A stretch of DNA of 40,532 nt from a virus, in IMG/VR virus record IMGVR_UViG_3300021509_000002, positions 1 through 40,532 of that record. One strand, given 5' to 3'. Positions within the stretch are counted from its first letter, which is position 1. The number at the start of each line of letters is the position of its first letter. Below are positions 1-7,085 of this stretch, in pieces. A model generated the notes under the pieces. That model made no database searches, had not been told where the DNA came from, and was given only the letters and a program-made list of their open reading frames with translations. The translations under genes were made by a program, and so were the position numbers.

Positions 1-119
1 ATTCTGTTTTGCCTGTTCCGCCGTTAAGTTTTCACCGAAAGCAAAGTCCGCTTTGATTTTATTGTATTTGTCGAAATTCGGATCAGTTTCGGCTACATCA
101 AAAACCTTGGAAATGTCTT
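1..119. repeat. Terminal overlap, left copy
   Basis: These bases recur at 40414-40532 with two substitutions (positions 19 and 96). In the scaffold-like frame the first is a synonymous alanine codon change and the second changes Val to Ile. The simplest reading is the overlap of a circular or permuted assembly carrying natural variants. Confidence 0.95.
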
Positions 120-408
120 TCCATTTCCCAATGATTTCCTGGTTCTGCCGTTCGAGGTAATTGTTGTGCTCTGTCTCAACTGACCGCAAGCGCTCTAACT
201 CTGTGCCCAATTCCGATAGCTTCGTCTCCAATGCGCTTTTGGAAGACTCTAACTCTTCCAAATCAGCACGCAGATTATTACGCTCATCGATTACCTCTTT
301 GAATCGAGATTGTGGAATCCCGCTGGTGCTTTCTACGACCCGCTCCACGCTTGCGAGAAGATCAGCATTTTCAACGCCATGCTTAGCGAATAGTTCTTTA
401 ATTGTCAT
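1..408 (-). CDS. Scaffold-like head protein (N-terminal 136 codons; gene continues at 40279-40530)
   Basis: Reading leftward from ATG at 408, preceded by GAGGAG seven bases upstream, the frame is open to the window edge. It continues exactly in frame at 40413 down to a TAG at 40279-40281, giving a protein of 180 residues. It is charged and predicted mostly helical, with a glutamate/lysine-rich coiled-coil stretch around residues 35-80 and a proline/lysine-rich tail ending in KKLGL. Its place between the minor head protein and the major capsid gene, its size and its coiled coil fit a capsid scaffolding protein. I see no protease motif. The function is inferred from position and composition, not from a recognised domain. 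Confidence 0.7.
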   Translation of the reverse strand, partial: MTIKELFAKHGVENADLLASVERVVESTSGIPQSRFKEVIDERNNLRADLEELESSKSALETKLSELGTELERLRSVETEHNNYLERQNQEIIGKWKDISKVFDVAETDPNFDKYNKIKADFAFGENLTAEQAKQN

Positions 409-517
409 CTTTAGACTCCTCATTTTTACGGGTTTTGTCCCTGTTTTTTGTACCGAAAATCTTGTCGTAACGCTCTTGCGTTATGGATATGAAAACTTTG
501 CCCTTGTCTTTATGCAA
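398..517 (-). CDS. Small basic protein, 39 residues, TTG start
   Basis: A TTG at 517 follows AGAGGAGG with a six-base spacer, the best ribosome binding site in this interval. The frame runs 39 codons to a TAA at 398-400. It begins inside the last codons of the minor head gene and overlaps the start of the scaffold-like gene by 11 bases, which is typical translational coupling. The product is rich in Lys, Asp and Arg, with a Q-E-R-Y-D-K-I-F centre and no membrane segment. No family recognised. Its location suggests a head assembly accessory, but the RBS could alternatively just serve coupling. Confidence 0.55.
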   Translation of the reverse strand: MHKDKGKVFISITQERYDKIFGTKNRDKTRKNEESKDDN

Positions 518-1277
518 GCCCGGCCTCCTCTCTTGTTAACGCTGTCATGAAAAAATTATGCTGACAATTCCAACGTGGCTCTGAATGCTGTATCGTCAAG
601 ACTCCGCCACCACGCTCAAACTCCCGTTTCTCTTCATCTGTGAAATATGGCGAACCTGCTTTCTTGGTAAGAGCCCAGATGCACTCTTTGTGACTGTTAG
701 CTTGCAGCGGTGCTCCCTGATATACCCACACATCATCTGCATCTTCACCAAAACCGACCTCTTCCGCTAACTGATCTTCCAGGTTTTGCCGGAATACATT
801 CTGCATCGTGTTTAGCTGTGTAAGTGCTTCATTTTTGAAATTCTCGGCCTGTTTTATCGTTTCATCAATCAATGTTGGCAGCTGCTTACCCGTAGCTACA
901 CTGTTTATGAACTTCTCTCCTACACCGACTATAAACTTGTCGGCTACGCCATCAAGCTTGGAGTAATCCATTGCCTGAATAGCTTTAATGGCCGTCTTGT
1001 TAAAACCCGATAATGATGTAACGTCAAAAAGCCCCTTAACGGCGCTGGTGCGCTCTGTTGCAATTGCGATATAGTCGTCAAGCGCTTTTGCTACCGTCTC
1101 AAAATACCCGGCTTTCTTTATGATTCCGGGAAGCTGAGACTTTATCAAGATTGCTTTGTCGATGTTTTCATGAGTAAAGGCGATAATGCCATCTTCAATG
1201 TCAAAATCTGCCACAGCCATAACTTCTGCCGTTATCTCACGGATTGACTTGTCGAGAGCTGTCTCAAAATTAAACAT
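510..1277 (-). CDS. Minor head / head morphogenesis protein
   Basis: A 255-residue protein directly downstream of the portal gene. The C-terminal part carries an HSEPRWNCQHNF motif near residues 230-245, resembling the conserved Cys/His C-terminus of SPP1 gp7 / Mu F-like minor head proteins. The N-terminal two-thirds is helical without a clear motif. The start ATG at 1277 follows GAGGAAGAAG and overlaps the end of the portal gene by eight bases. In this family the protein sits at the portal and helps procapsid assembly or DNA ejection. Assignment rests on gene order and the C-terminal motif. Confidence 0.7.
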   Translation of the reverse strand: MFNFETALDKSIREITAEVMAVADFDIEDGIIAFTHENIDKAILIKSQLPGIIKKAGYFETVAKALDDYIAIATERTSAVKGLFDVTSLSGFNKTAIKAIQAMDYSKLDGVADKFIVGVGEKFINSVATGKQLPTLIDETIKQAENFKNEALTQLNTMQNVFRQNLEDQLAEEVGFGEDADDVWVYQGAPLQANSHKECIWALTKKAGSPYFTDEEKREFERGGGVLTIQHSEPRWNCQHNFFMTALTREEAGLA

Positions 1278-2688
1278 CTTCTTCCTCTGGCTCTTCTTCG
1301 GGTTCGATATATGGGTTTGTTATCTTGGAAATCTCTGCGATTTCCTGCATCCTTGCCTTGATGATTTCCAGGGCTTGCTCTCGGGTTGATATTGCGGAGT
1401 TCATGGCAAGCTCATAATCCACCAAATTGGCAGTCTTATTGGCGAACCGCAACGCCCACCCACGCTCACGCTCTTCCGTGGATTCTAAAATCACGGGCTC
1501 TTTATACTTGATGTTGACTGAAAGATTTTCTGTGCTCGAAACAATGCGGACGCTCACCGCCAGAGCTTCGATTATTCTGGCGCATAGGGAACGGAGATAT
1601 GTATTATAGTATTTCCGGCGACGCTTGGTAAGATCTCGAACGTCCTGCTTGGACAGGGCAAGCTGATACCCGGATGTCGCAGTTTCTCCAGTTATCTGGG
1701 ATTTGCTGAGATCATTCTGGAGGCCTAGCCGCTCATATCTGTCTTGGATTATCTTATTGAGCTCTTCCAGTGCTTCGGATGGTGATATGAACTTAGCGTC
1801 ACCTGCCGCTTCTCCAAGGTTGTTGGGCGGGATATTAAGATGATAGCTACGCCCACGCTTCCAGTTCTTTTTGCTTTCGGCATCCATCCCGGTGGTGAGT
1901 AGTTGCGGGATGTTGTAGGCTTCAGCCATTGCGAGGTCGGTGCGCTTCTTGTCTATGGCGATTGCCTTGTTTATCAGGTGCGACGCCCCACGATACCACA
2001 CAGAATCGTCAGGCATGTAATCACGAAATATTACAATCGGGATGTCGGTATATTTCGGGATGTCGTCATAATACTCTATCGATTCAGGGATGGGATGTCC
2101 GTTCGTGTCAATCTGACAGCGGAACTTGGCAACCTTCCCGTCTTTTTTCTCCCAACAATCATAAATATCCACCGCATTTCGGCCGGCAGTGTTTTCCAGA
2201 ATCCCAACTTGATAATAGAATCGGTCAAATTGTGTCGGGTCTTCCGGGCTTTGTTCGACAAAACATTTCTCTGGAGTGATGGGCCGGATTTGTACCTTCC
2301 CGCCAGTAACGAACACGCCAACAGGACAATCTCGCAAAAGACGGACATACTTATCAACGTTGTCCATCACGATATTGAACTGCATCTCGTCGAGCTGGGC
2401 CTGGAACTCTTCGTTCTGCTTCTCGCTGGCGTCTGGGAGCTCGATCTCCACGCCCTCGCCGAATACAAGAGCGGTCTTGTTGATCATATCTTCAACAACG
2501 CCGTCGCTCTCTATATATTTGCAAAGCTCCACCGCATCGCTTGAATCTTCAAACATGTCGGTAATGAGAGCCTTGAGCGTGTCCCTCGTAACGTTTCGAT
2601 AGTAGTCTATGTAGATGTCGGCTATCAATCGCCGCTCTTGGTCATTGCTGAACTTTGCTTTTATCTGGCCTTGCTCGATTACATTCAT
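1270..2688 (-). CDS. Portal protein (SPP1 gp6-like)
   Basis: A 472-residue protein located between large terminase and minor head genes, the standard portal position. The sequence has the usual layout: helical N-terminus, a beta-rich wing near residues 100-230, then a long helical section with the K-S-Q-I-T-G-E-T-A-T-S-G-Y-Q region around 330-345, and an acidic tail ending PEEEPEEEDV. I chose ATG 2688 over ATG 2700, because GGAG lies six bases before 2688 and that ATG overlaps the terminase stop as ATGA. The dodecameric portal forms the DNA entry vertex and docks the terminase. Confidence 0.88.
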   Translation of the reverse strand: MNVIEQGQIKAKFSNDQERRLIADIYIDYYRNVTRDTLKALITDMFEDSSDAVELCKYIESDGVVEDMINKTALVFGEGVEIELPDASEKQNEEFQAQLDEMQFNIVMDNVDKYVRLLRDCPVGVFVTGGKVQIRPITPEKCFVEQSPEDPTQFDRFYYQVGILENTAGRNAVDIYDCWEKKDGKVAKFRCQIDTNGHPIPESIEYYDDIPKYTDIPIVIFRDYMPDDSVWYRGASHLINKAIAIDKKRTDLAMAEAYNIPQLLTTGMDAESKKNWKRGRSYHLNIPPNNLGEAAGDAKFISPSEALEELNKIIQDRYERLGLQNDLSKSQITGETATSGYQLALSKQDVRDLTKRRRKYYNTYLRSLCARIIEALAVSVRIVSSTENLSVNIKYKEPVILESTEERERGWALRFANKTANLVDYELAMNSAISTREQALEIIKARMQEIAEISKITNPYIEPEEEPEEEDV

Positions 2689-4001
2689 CGATTGCTCCAT
2701 ATTTGATGTTGGTATGGTGGGAAGTTATAATGCAAAAGATAGCCGAGTGCATCTGTGATGTGCACTGTGCTCTTGCCCGCTTCTTCCTGTCTTTTATTCA
2801 ACCGCCCGTCTGCTTCCCGCTCTACTCGGCCAAGGTCGTACACCGTAGCCGGGCATGCCTTCTGATCGACGAAATATCGAATTGGGCCGGATATTGGCTT
2901 GCAACAGCTATTCACACAATTGATTCGATCCACCTGAAACGGATTGCTGTTGTGCGCTTTGATCCGGAATCCCATGCTAGAAAGAATGTGCAGGTCGGAA
3001 TGGCTGGCGTTGGTCGATTCATGCTTTCCGGTTGCGTCTGGGTAGATTGTAGCTGGGAGATACCCGCTCGCATCCCGGCGCAGGTCATATTTCTGGATCA
3101 GGTGTTCGCCCATTTCCCGGGTGTTGCTGTTTCTGAGCACGCTCTCGCCATGCTGGTAGAAAGCGCCGTTTATGATGTGTCCTTCCACCGCACACATGGG
3201 ATCGATATTGAAGTCCATCCCGACGTCAAGGCTCATGCCTTTTTGATACGTGCAGAATGCAAAATTGTCTTCACTGAATGCGTAGTAGGCCAGGCCGTCG
3301 TAGCCCTCGAAGCTGGCCTCATATTCCTGCCTGAATGTTTTCGGGTCGGTAGTCGATTTCGCAAGTGCGATCATCTTGGGCGACAGAACGTCGGCACTGA
3401 ACCAGCTGTGATAGCTCATGTCGCCATTCTCCACATAAGCCCCGACTCCGGCTTTCGTCTCCGGTATCACTCCGCCGCACGCAAGCTGGCACATCTCGAA
3501 CCAATGATTTTTTCCCTCCGGCACTCCGTTCAGGATAGCGAAGCCGTCATTATCCATCAAAATTGGCTGGATGTGATTCGCCCACATCTCCGGCCGTTGG
3601 TTTCCCATCTCGGTGATGAGCACGCCCTTTACCGGCGGGTAAGTCTGACCTTCTGCACGCTCCGGCCTGTCCAGCCCGATAACTTTCAGGTGACAGCCGT
3701 TCTTCAGGATGATGCGGCGGTCAGTCTCGCTCGGTCTTTTCGCCCAGAACAGTTTCGTGTCTTTCTTCAGCGTCTCCCAAAATATCGCTTTCGCCTGGTC
3801 GTGGGTTGGCGCACAGAAGAAATACATCTGGTCTTTCATATAGAAAGCGCCACGCCCGGGATCAACCAGCATCTTGCGGACGCCAATCAGGTCTTTCCGA
3901 CTCCGGCGCCCTGCCGGGATATGGATCAGGCGGTGCAGGTCTCTATAGTAGCGCAGGTTGGGCTCGGTCAGGTTGATGAGCTTGGTCGGCAGGTCTTTCA
4001 C
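2685..4001 (-). CDS. terL: Terminase large subunit
   Basis: A 438-residue packaging motor. A Walker A-like loop AGRRSRKD lies at residues 30-37, an adenine/coupling region APTHDQAK at 64-71, and a Walker B-like strand GVLIT followed by Glu131. The RuvC-fold nuclease domain starts near LDVGMDFN with Asp259 and Asp263. The protein translocates DNA into the prohead and cuts concatemers. The GTG start at 4001 overlaps the small terminase stop as GTGA behind GGGGGAAAA. Oddity: the last Walker A position is Asp instead of Thr/Ser. Identification is strong from motifs and neighbours. Confidence 0.92.
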   Translation of the reverse strand: MKDLPTKLINLTEPNLRYYRDLHRLIHIPAGRRSRKDLIGVRKMLVDPGRGAFYMKDQMYFFCAPTHDQAKAIFWETLKKDTKLFWAKRPSETDRRIILKNGCHLKVIGLDRPERAEGQTYPPVKGVLITEMGNQRPEMWANHIQPILMDNDGFAILNGVPEGKNHWFEMCQLACGGVIPETKAGVGAYVENGDMSYHSWFSADVLSPKMIALAKSTTDPKTFRQEYEASFEGYDGLAYYAFSEDNFAFCTYQKGMSLDVGMDFNIDPMCAVEGHIINGAFYQHGESVLRNSNTREMGEHLIQKYDLRRDASGYLPATIYPDATGKHESTNASHSDLHILSSMGFRIKAHNSNPFQVDRINCVNSCCKPISGPIRYFVDQKACPATVYDLGRVEREADGRLNKRQEEAGKSTVHITDALGYLLHYNFPPYQHQIWSNR

Positions 4002-4462
4002 TTTTCCCCCATGTCGCTTTCCCGAATTGCTTCTGCTATCTTGCTCAGGTCTTCATCGCCAGCCCCGCTCGCTTCGATCTCTTTCGTAAGCTGAGCCACG
4101 GCCTTGAAGTATTCTTTTTTTCGGTTCGTGAGCCAGAACTGGATGCTCTGCTGGTTCGGCTGCACATAGATAGTCTGCTCATATTCCACCACGGTCGGCT
4201 TCCCATCCACCATCATCACCTTCTGCTGCGTCATGGTGTGTTCATAGCCGCATGCGAGGCGGTAGCAGGCGTTCACGACTTCAAAATCGGGCTTCTCTTT
4301 TCCTTTTTCAATTGCTTCGGCGAACTCGGGGTATTTCTTAATGTATTGATACAGCGTATCTTCGCAGATTCCGAGCTTCTTTGCCAGCTGTTTTCCATTC
4401 AGCCCCAGCCGGGAGTATTGAAAAGCTCGTTCGGGGAAGTCGGGGCGGTATTTAGTTTTCAC
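3998..4462 (-). CDS. terS: Terminase small subunit
   Basis: A 154-residue protein directly upstream of and coupled to terL. The N-terminus contains a helix-turn-helix (residues about 14-45, with NGKQLAKKLGICEDTLYQYI), followed by a helical oligomerisation part and the QPNQQSIQFWLTNRKKE motif typical of small terminases. It recognises the packaging site and recruits TerL. The start is GTG at 4462, preceded by AAAGGG. An ATG five bases upstream is out of frame and stops at once. One of three TGTGG-N8-CCACA inverted repeats lies 13 bases upstream of the start, a possible recognition or control site. Confidence 0.9.
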   Translation of the reverse strand: MKTKYRPDFPERAFQYSRLGLNGKQLAKKLGICEDTLYQYIKKYPEFAEAIEKGKEKPDFEVVNACYRLACGYEHTMTQQKVMMVDGKPTVVEYEQTIYVQPNQQSIQFWLTNRKKEYFKAVAQLTKEIEASGAGDEDLSKIAEAIRESDMGEK

Positions 4463-4474
4463 TTCATCGCCCTT

Positions 4475-4492
4475 TGTGGTCGCTTTGCCACA
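4475..4492. promoter_or_regulatory. Inverted repeat TGTGG-N8-CCACA, site 1
   Basis: Arms TGTGG and CCACA with an eight-base spacer TCGCTTTG, just upstream of the terS ribosome binding site. It matches two further copies at 4628 and 4650 in arms, spacing and partly in spacer (YCGNTTNG). It looks like a dimeric protein binding site: a repressor/activator operator or a terminase recognition site. Confidence 0.6.
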
Positions 4493-4606
4493 ATTGCATT
4501 TCCCGTCTTTTTTCTAAAAGCTTCACTTTCCCGCCTTTTTGTTTTTTCTTTCATCTCCTGCCACGTTTCCCGCCTTTTTTCGAGTTTCGTTTTTCCCCAA
4601 AATCGA

Positions 4607-4617
4607 TGTCAAGAGTG
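4607..4617 (-). promoter_or_regulatory. CACTCTTGACA element facing the terminase operon
   Basis: Read leftward, the sequence is CACTCTTGACA, the same 11 bases that begin the elements at 10131 and 23485. TTGACA occupies 4612-4607. No convincing TATAAT-like box is visible 16-18 bases further, so it may be a -35 needing an activator, or a protein binding site. Confidence 0.45.
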
Positions 4618-4627
4618 TTTTTCTGGT

Positions 4628-4645
4628 TGTGGCCGATTGTCCACA
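4628..4645. promoter_or_regulatory. Inverted repeat TGTGG-N8-CCACA, site 2
   Basis: Arms TGTGG/CCACA with spacer CCGATTGT. It starts 22 bases before site 3, about two helical turns, so proteins on the two sites would lie on the same DNA face. Confidence 0.6.
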
Positions 4646-4649
4646 AAAT

Positions 4650-4667
4650 TGTGGCCGTTTCGCCACA
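4650..4667. promoter_or_regulatory. Inverted repeat TGTGG-N8-CCACA, site 3
   Basis: Arms TGTGG/CCACA with spacer CCGTTTCG. Together with site 2 it forms a tandem operator-like pair in the divergent region. Confidence 0.6.
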
Positions 4668-4839
4668 GGTTTTGGGTTTTCCTGGTTTCCTTTCCGGTTC
4701 TGCTTCTGCAACTGCTGTATTTTCTAGGACTTACGGGCGTTTGATATTTTTTCCATTCTGGTCTGTAATGTGCTTCCTATACTGCCAGAGAGTGAAAAGA
4801 AAAAAATTGCCAAAAAAGTGAAAAAAAGTGATTTTTTTC

Positions 4840-4867
4840 TTGACAAGGTTTTTCTGGAAATTACGAT
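4840..4867 (+). promoter_or_regulatory. Rightward early promoter candidate
   Basis: A perfect TTGACA at 4840-4845 is followed after 16 bases by TACGAT at 4862-4867 (four of six matches to TATAAT). It lies 88 bases before the first early gene, in an A/T-rich stretch, and is the best sigma-70-like promoter for the rightward unit. Confidence 0.55.
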
Positions 4868-4955
4868 TGACCCAGAAAGTGAGAGATAAAAAGAGGGTGA
4901 AAGCAAGAGGCTCCGAGAAGAGCCCACCCAAAGCCGAAAGGCACAGGAGGAAAAG

Positions 4956-5213
4956 ATGACAACACAAGAAGCATTACTCGACAGCAGCAATAAGCTGCAA
5001 TTCACTGACAAGTACGATATTACGTACTGTGTCGCAACAGTTAACGACCGTGCTGACAAATTCAAAATTGAATTCGAAGCATTGAGAAACGGCCGGTTCG
5101 CACATGAGTTTTTCGACTCAGTAGCAGCTTTCGAGAGCTACTGCAAAGCTGAAGCAATTAACATCGATGACTTCCGTCTGTACGATCCCGAGACTGATGA
5201 GTACATCGATTAG
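4956..5213 (+). CDS. First early protein, 85 residues, unknown function
   Basis: Begins at ATG 4956 after a strong AGGAGG and is the first gene behind the candidate early promoter. The product is acidic (the C-terminus ends DPETDEYID), soluble, with a mixed alpha/beta pattern: a DITYCVATVNDRADKFKIEFEA strand region followed by helices. Leading position under the strongest promoter-like signal usually marks a protein made immediately after infection, so a host take-over or anti-defence role is possible, but that is inference only. No family recognised. Confidence 0.8.
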   Translation: MTTQEALLDSSNKLQFTDKYDITYCVATVNDRADKFKIEFEALRNGRFAHEFFDSVAAFESYCKAEAINIDDFRLYDPETDEYID

Positions 5214-5223
5214 TTTTTCCCAC

Positions 5224-5245
5224 CCCGCCTGCACCAGCGGGCGGG
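5224..5245 (+). promoter_or_regulatory. Leader hairpin CCCGCC/GGCGGG
   Basis: CCCGCC (5224-5229) pairs with GGCGGG (5240-5245) over a ten-base loop, 25 bases before the next start codon. It is not followed by a T run, so it is not a simple terminator. First member of the recurring leader hairpin family. Confidence 0.6.
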
Positions 5246-5270
5246 CTATCTATAAAAAAGGAGATGAAAG

Positions 5271-5963
5271 ATGCAAGTAAGTTTTAAAGAAATAGCAGAA
5301 ATGCTATCAATAACAGAAAGAGAGTTGGGATGGAAAAGATACATTGAAAACTATCCCATTAAAAGTAAAGTTACCTTCGGGAAAGGGGCTTCTGCTGATG
5401 GCTATCATGGCTATTGGGAAACCCATAAAAAATTCGACCCACATGGGTCGTTAACAATAGAACAAGAAAAAAATAGTAGTGACCAGTATGCTGATAGTAC
5501 TGATTACTATTATGATTACGACGGGAAACATCCCGCCGCAATCGCAAGGGATTACACTGGTGTAAATAACTCGTTTCAAGAACTTTATATTTATCTCCCC
5601 GAAGATTGGGAGATAATCCCAGTGGAAACAATCTATTGGGGAGTGCGTGTCCCCAATAGACTAGCACAAAAATGGATCTCTGAGATATGTGAAAAAAAAT
5701 ACAGAGATCCGAAAACATGGGCAAGCCAAGGAACCGTGTATAGACTTGTCTATGATAAAGCATATATATATGCTGCCTATCAATTCCTGAAGAAACACCC
5801 CCAGGATATAGGATTAATTTGGAAAATTTGGCGAGGGCAAACACTGCTTGCCAAGGATGGCAAAGTTGAAATATTCGATACGCCGGATTGCTCAGTAAAA
5901 GAGTATATCCAAACTCTTGGAGGCAAGGCGTATCGAATTTACGCAAAAGAGATAAAGGAATAA
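5271..5963 (+). CDS. Unknown early protein, 230 residues
   Basis: ATG 5271 follows AAGGAGATGAAAG. The protein is rich in Tyr and Trp, with an acidic Tyr/Asp run near residues 70-85 (DQYADSTDYYYDYDG) and conserved-looking WxxxxVETIYWGVRVPNRLAQKW around 112-133. No signal peptide or membrane segment. I do not recognise a family. It is the largest product of the first early cluster, which ends at the terminator at 6285, so it belongs to the earliest expressed set. Confidence 0.8.
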   Translation: MQVSFKEIAEMLSITERELGWKRYIENYPIKSKVTFGKGASADGYHGYWETHKKFDPHGSLTIEQEKNSSDQYADSTDYYYDYDGKHPAAIARDYTGVNNSFQELYIYLPEDWEIIPVETIYWGVRVPNRLAQKWISEICEKKYRDPKTWASQGTVYRLVYDKAYIYAAYQFLKKHPQDIGLIWKIWRGQTLLAKDGKVEIFDTPDCSVKEYIQTLGGKAYRIYAKEIKE

Positions 5964-5973
5964 GGAGAAGAAA

Positions 5974-6252
5974 ATGAAAAAAGAAACTTTGAAAGAAGAA
6001 CTGAAGGAAAAACTCATTTCCAAATTAACAGTCGAGAATTGCAAAAACCTCAGCGATGCCGAAATCCAGCGGTGTCTCGGGGGATGCGTTTCTGCTGACA
6101 GATTAATCAGCTTGGCATACCAGATGAGAGAAAATAACGAACTACCATTTCCCATCGACATCGAAAAGCGCCGTCGCCAGGTGCGTGACGCATTGAACAA
6201 GACCAAGTCCGCCAGCAAGATTGAGAGTTGTGCGGAAATCCTGGAAGTATAA
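5974..6252 (+). CDS. Unknown early protein, 92 residues
   Basis: Starts ten bases after the preceding gene behind AAGGAG. The N-terminus is a lysine/glutamate-rich helix (residues 1-20), followed by a region with three cysteines (CKN, RCLGGCVS) and a basic helix EKRRRQVRDAL. No recognised domain. It is the last gene before the strong hairpin terminator, so genes 4956-6252 form one short transcription unit, with read-through needed to reach the rest of the early region. Confidence 0.75.
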   Translation: MKKETLKEELKEKLISKLTVENCKNLSDAEIQRCLGGCVSADRLISLAYQMRENNELPFPIDIEKRRRQVRDALNKTKSASKIESCAEILEV

Positions 6253-6284
6253 CCTAGCCACAGCACCGGGCACAGCCCACAGCA

Positions 6285-6326
6285 CCGGCAACTATCGCAT
6301 AACCTGCGATAGTTGCCGGTTTTTTT
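6285..6326 (+). terminator. Strong intrinsic terminator after the first early cluster
   Basis: A perfect 15-base stem (6285-6299 with 6305-6319), a five-base loop and seven T residues. It sits 33 bases after a stop codon. It would limit transcription from the 4840 promoter to the first three genes unless antitermination occurs. Confidence 0.93.
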
Positions 6327-6349
6327 GTGCAAAAAATTAAGGGGGAAAG

Positions 6350-6499
6350 ATGGAAAAGCTAGCGGGAAAGTTGGTCAGACCTGGCCGTGCGAAAGCGAAC
6401 AGTGCGAAAATGCACAGTGCGAAACCGCACGACACCTGTTCTAATATTTCGCCTCTAATATTTTGCTTTAATATTTTTTGTATATATTTTTGGGATTAA
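6350..6499 (+). CDS. Possible small protein, 49 residues, over repeat DNA
   Basis: ATG 6350 follows AAGGGGGAAAG, a plausible ribosome binding site, and the frame is open for 49 codons. The middle is low complexity because it translates three tandem GTGCGAAA repeats, and the end translates AT-rich ATATTT repeats into a hydrophobic tail. The repeat content suggests the DNA or RNA itself may be the functional object, so I give the coding call low confidence. Confidence 0.3.
   Translation: MEKLAGKLVRPGRAKANSAKMHSAKPHDTCSNISPLIFCFNIFCIYFWD
6387..6490. repeat. Repeat cluster A: GTGCGAAA hairpins plus ATATTT iterons
   Basis: Three 15-base tandem units start at 6387, 6402 and 6417 (GTGCGAAANNGCAC type; the last two can fold as small hairpins). 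They are followed by four ATATTT-cored units with starts at 6444, 6458, 6471 and 6484, a 13-14 base period. The same arrangement recurs at 6910-6990. Confidence 0.7.
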
Positions 6500-6537
6500 C
6501 GATAAACAAAAGTTGGAAAATTAAAAGGAGATGAAAG

Positions 6538-6768
6538 ATGGAAGAGTACATAAAAAAATGCGAAGAGCTTGAGAGAATGATTTCCCAGCTCATCGGGGAG
6601 AACGCAATAGTTATAAACGAAAATCACTTTGCGGTTTATGCCGAGAAAAACGATAAGATAATCTCAATGATAAAGACAAGGCTGAATTGGGGATTCGTAA
6701 AAATGAAAGGGGACGCTGAACATGGAACGATTCGGATGATTTTCCAACGTGAAGATGAGGGGGAATAA
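6538..6768 (+). CDS. Unknown early protein, 76 residues
   Basis: ATG 6538 after AAAAGGAGATGAAAG. Starts with a charged helix (EEYIKKCEELERMISQLI) and then two beta-like segments ending in TIRMIFQREDEGE, a compact alpha/beta fold. No family recognised. It follows the first repeat cluster and is followed two bases later by a membrane peptide gene. Confidence 0.7.
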   Translation: MEEYIKKCEELERMISQLIGENAIVINENHFAVYAEKNDKIISMIKTRLNWGFVKMKGDAEHGTIRMIFQREDEGE

Positions 6769-6770
6769 TA

Positions 6771-6968
6771 ATGGCTTTGACAATTTGCATCATTATAATT
6801 TTGGTTTTACTCATGATCGTGTTGCTGCTTGTCAGCATATGCCGGAATCTGATGAAAACATGTTCCAGACTGCTGGTAGAGAGCCGACGCCATACAGCCA
6901 GGCTGAACCGTGCGAAATCGCACGACACAGGCACATCGACACCTCGGCGTTCTAATATTTTGCTCTAA
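6771..6968 (+). CDS. Small membrane protein, 65 residues
   Basis: ATG 6771 follows GAGGGGG. Residues 3-23 form one strong transmembrane helix (TICIIIILVLLMIVLLLVSI) followed by a basic cytoplasmic-type tail. The 3' end of the frame runs into the second GTGCGAAA hairpin and the ATATTT repeats, so the last 20 or so residues translate repeat DNA. Function unknown. Phage single-pass peptides of this kind often act on the host envelope, but nothing here shows it. Confidence 0.65.
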   Translation: MALTICIIIILVLLMIVLLLVSICRNLMKTCSRLLVESRRHTARLNRAKSHDTGTSTPRRSNILL

Positions 6969-6990
6969 TATTTTTGACAGATATTTTTGG
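6910..6990. repeat. Repeat cluster B: GTGCGAAA hairpin plus ATATTT iterons
   Basis: One GTGCGAAATCGCAC hairpin (6910-6923), then GACAC as in cluster A, then three ATATTT-cored units starting at 6955, 6968 and 6981 (13-base period). A shorter second copy of the 6387-6490 cluster. Confidence 0.7.
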
Positions 6991-7034
6991 AATCGTAGCC
7001 GTGTGAGTTCGGCTTCGCAACCAACCGTAAACCC

Positions 7035-7066
7035 GGCGGGGATGAATCCCTTTTGCCATCCCCGCC
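7035..7066 (+). promoter_or_regulatory. Leader hairpin, perfect 10-base stem
   Basis: GGCGGGGATG (7035-7044) pairs perfectly with CATCCCCGCC (7057-7066), 12-base loop, ending 19 bases before the start codon. No T run follows; instead AATAAAAAAGGAG follows directly. Confidence 0.7.
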
Positions 7067-7085
7067 AATAAAAAAGGAGAGAAAT

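Larger units (their letters stand above)
4463..4955. promoter_or_regulatory. Divergent control region between late and early units
   Basis: This 493-base stretch separates the leftward terminase start from the rightward early unit. It holds three TGTGG-N8-CCACA inverted repeats (4475, 4628, 4650) and three copies of TTTCCCGYCTTTTT (4499, 4527, 4566). A leftward CACTCTTGACA element lies at 4607-4617, a rightward TTGACA/TACGAT promoter at 4840-4867, and a GGCTC/GAGCC hairpin near 4909-4924. Open frames here are low complexity and lack good ribosome binding sites, so I read the region as non-coding. Confidence 0.75.

Noticed and set aside
2655-4094. 479-codon rightward frame opposite the large terminase
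   Set aside because: Mirror frame of a well-supported gene; no ribosome binding site and no recognisable domain.
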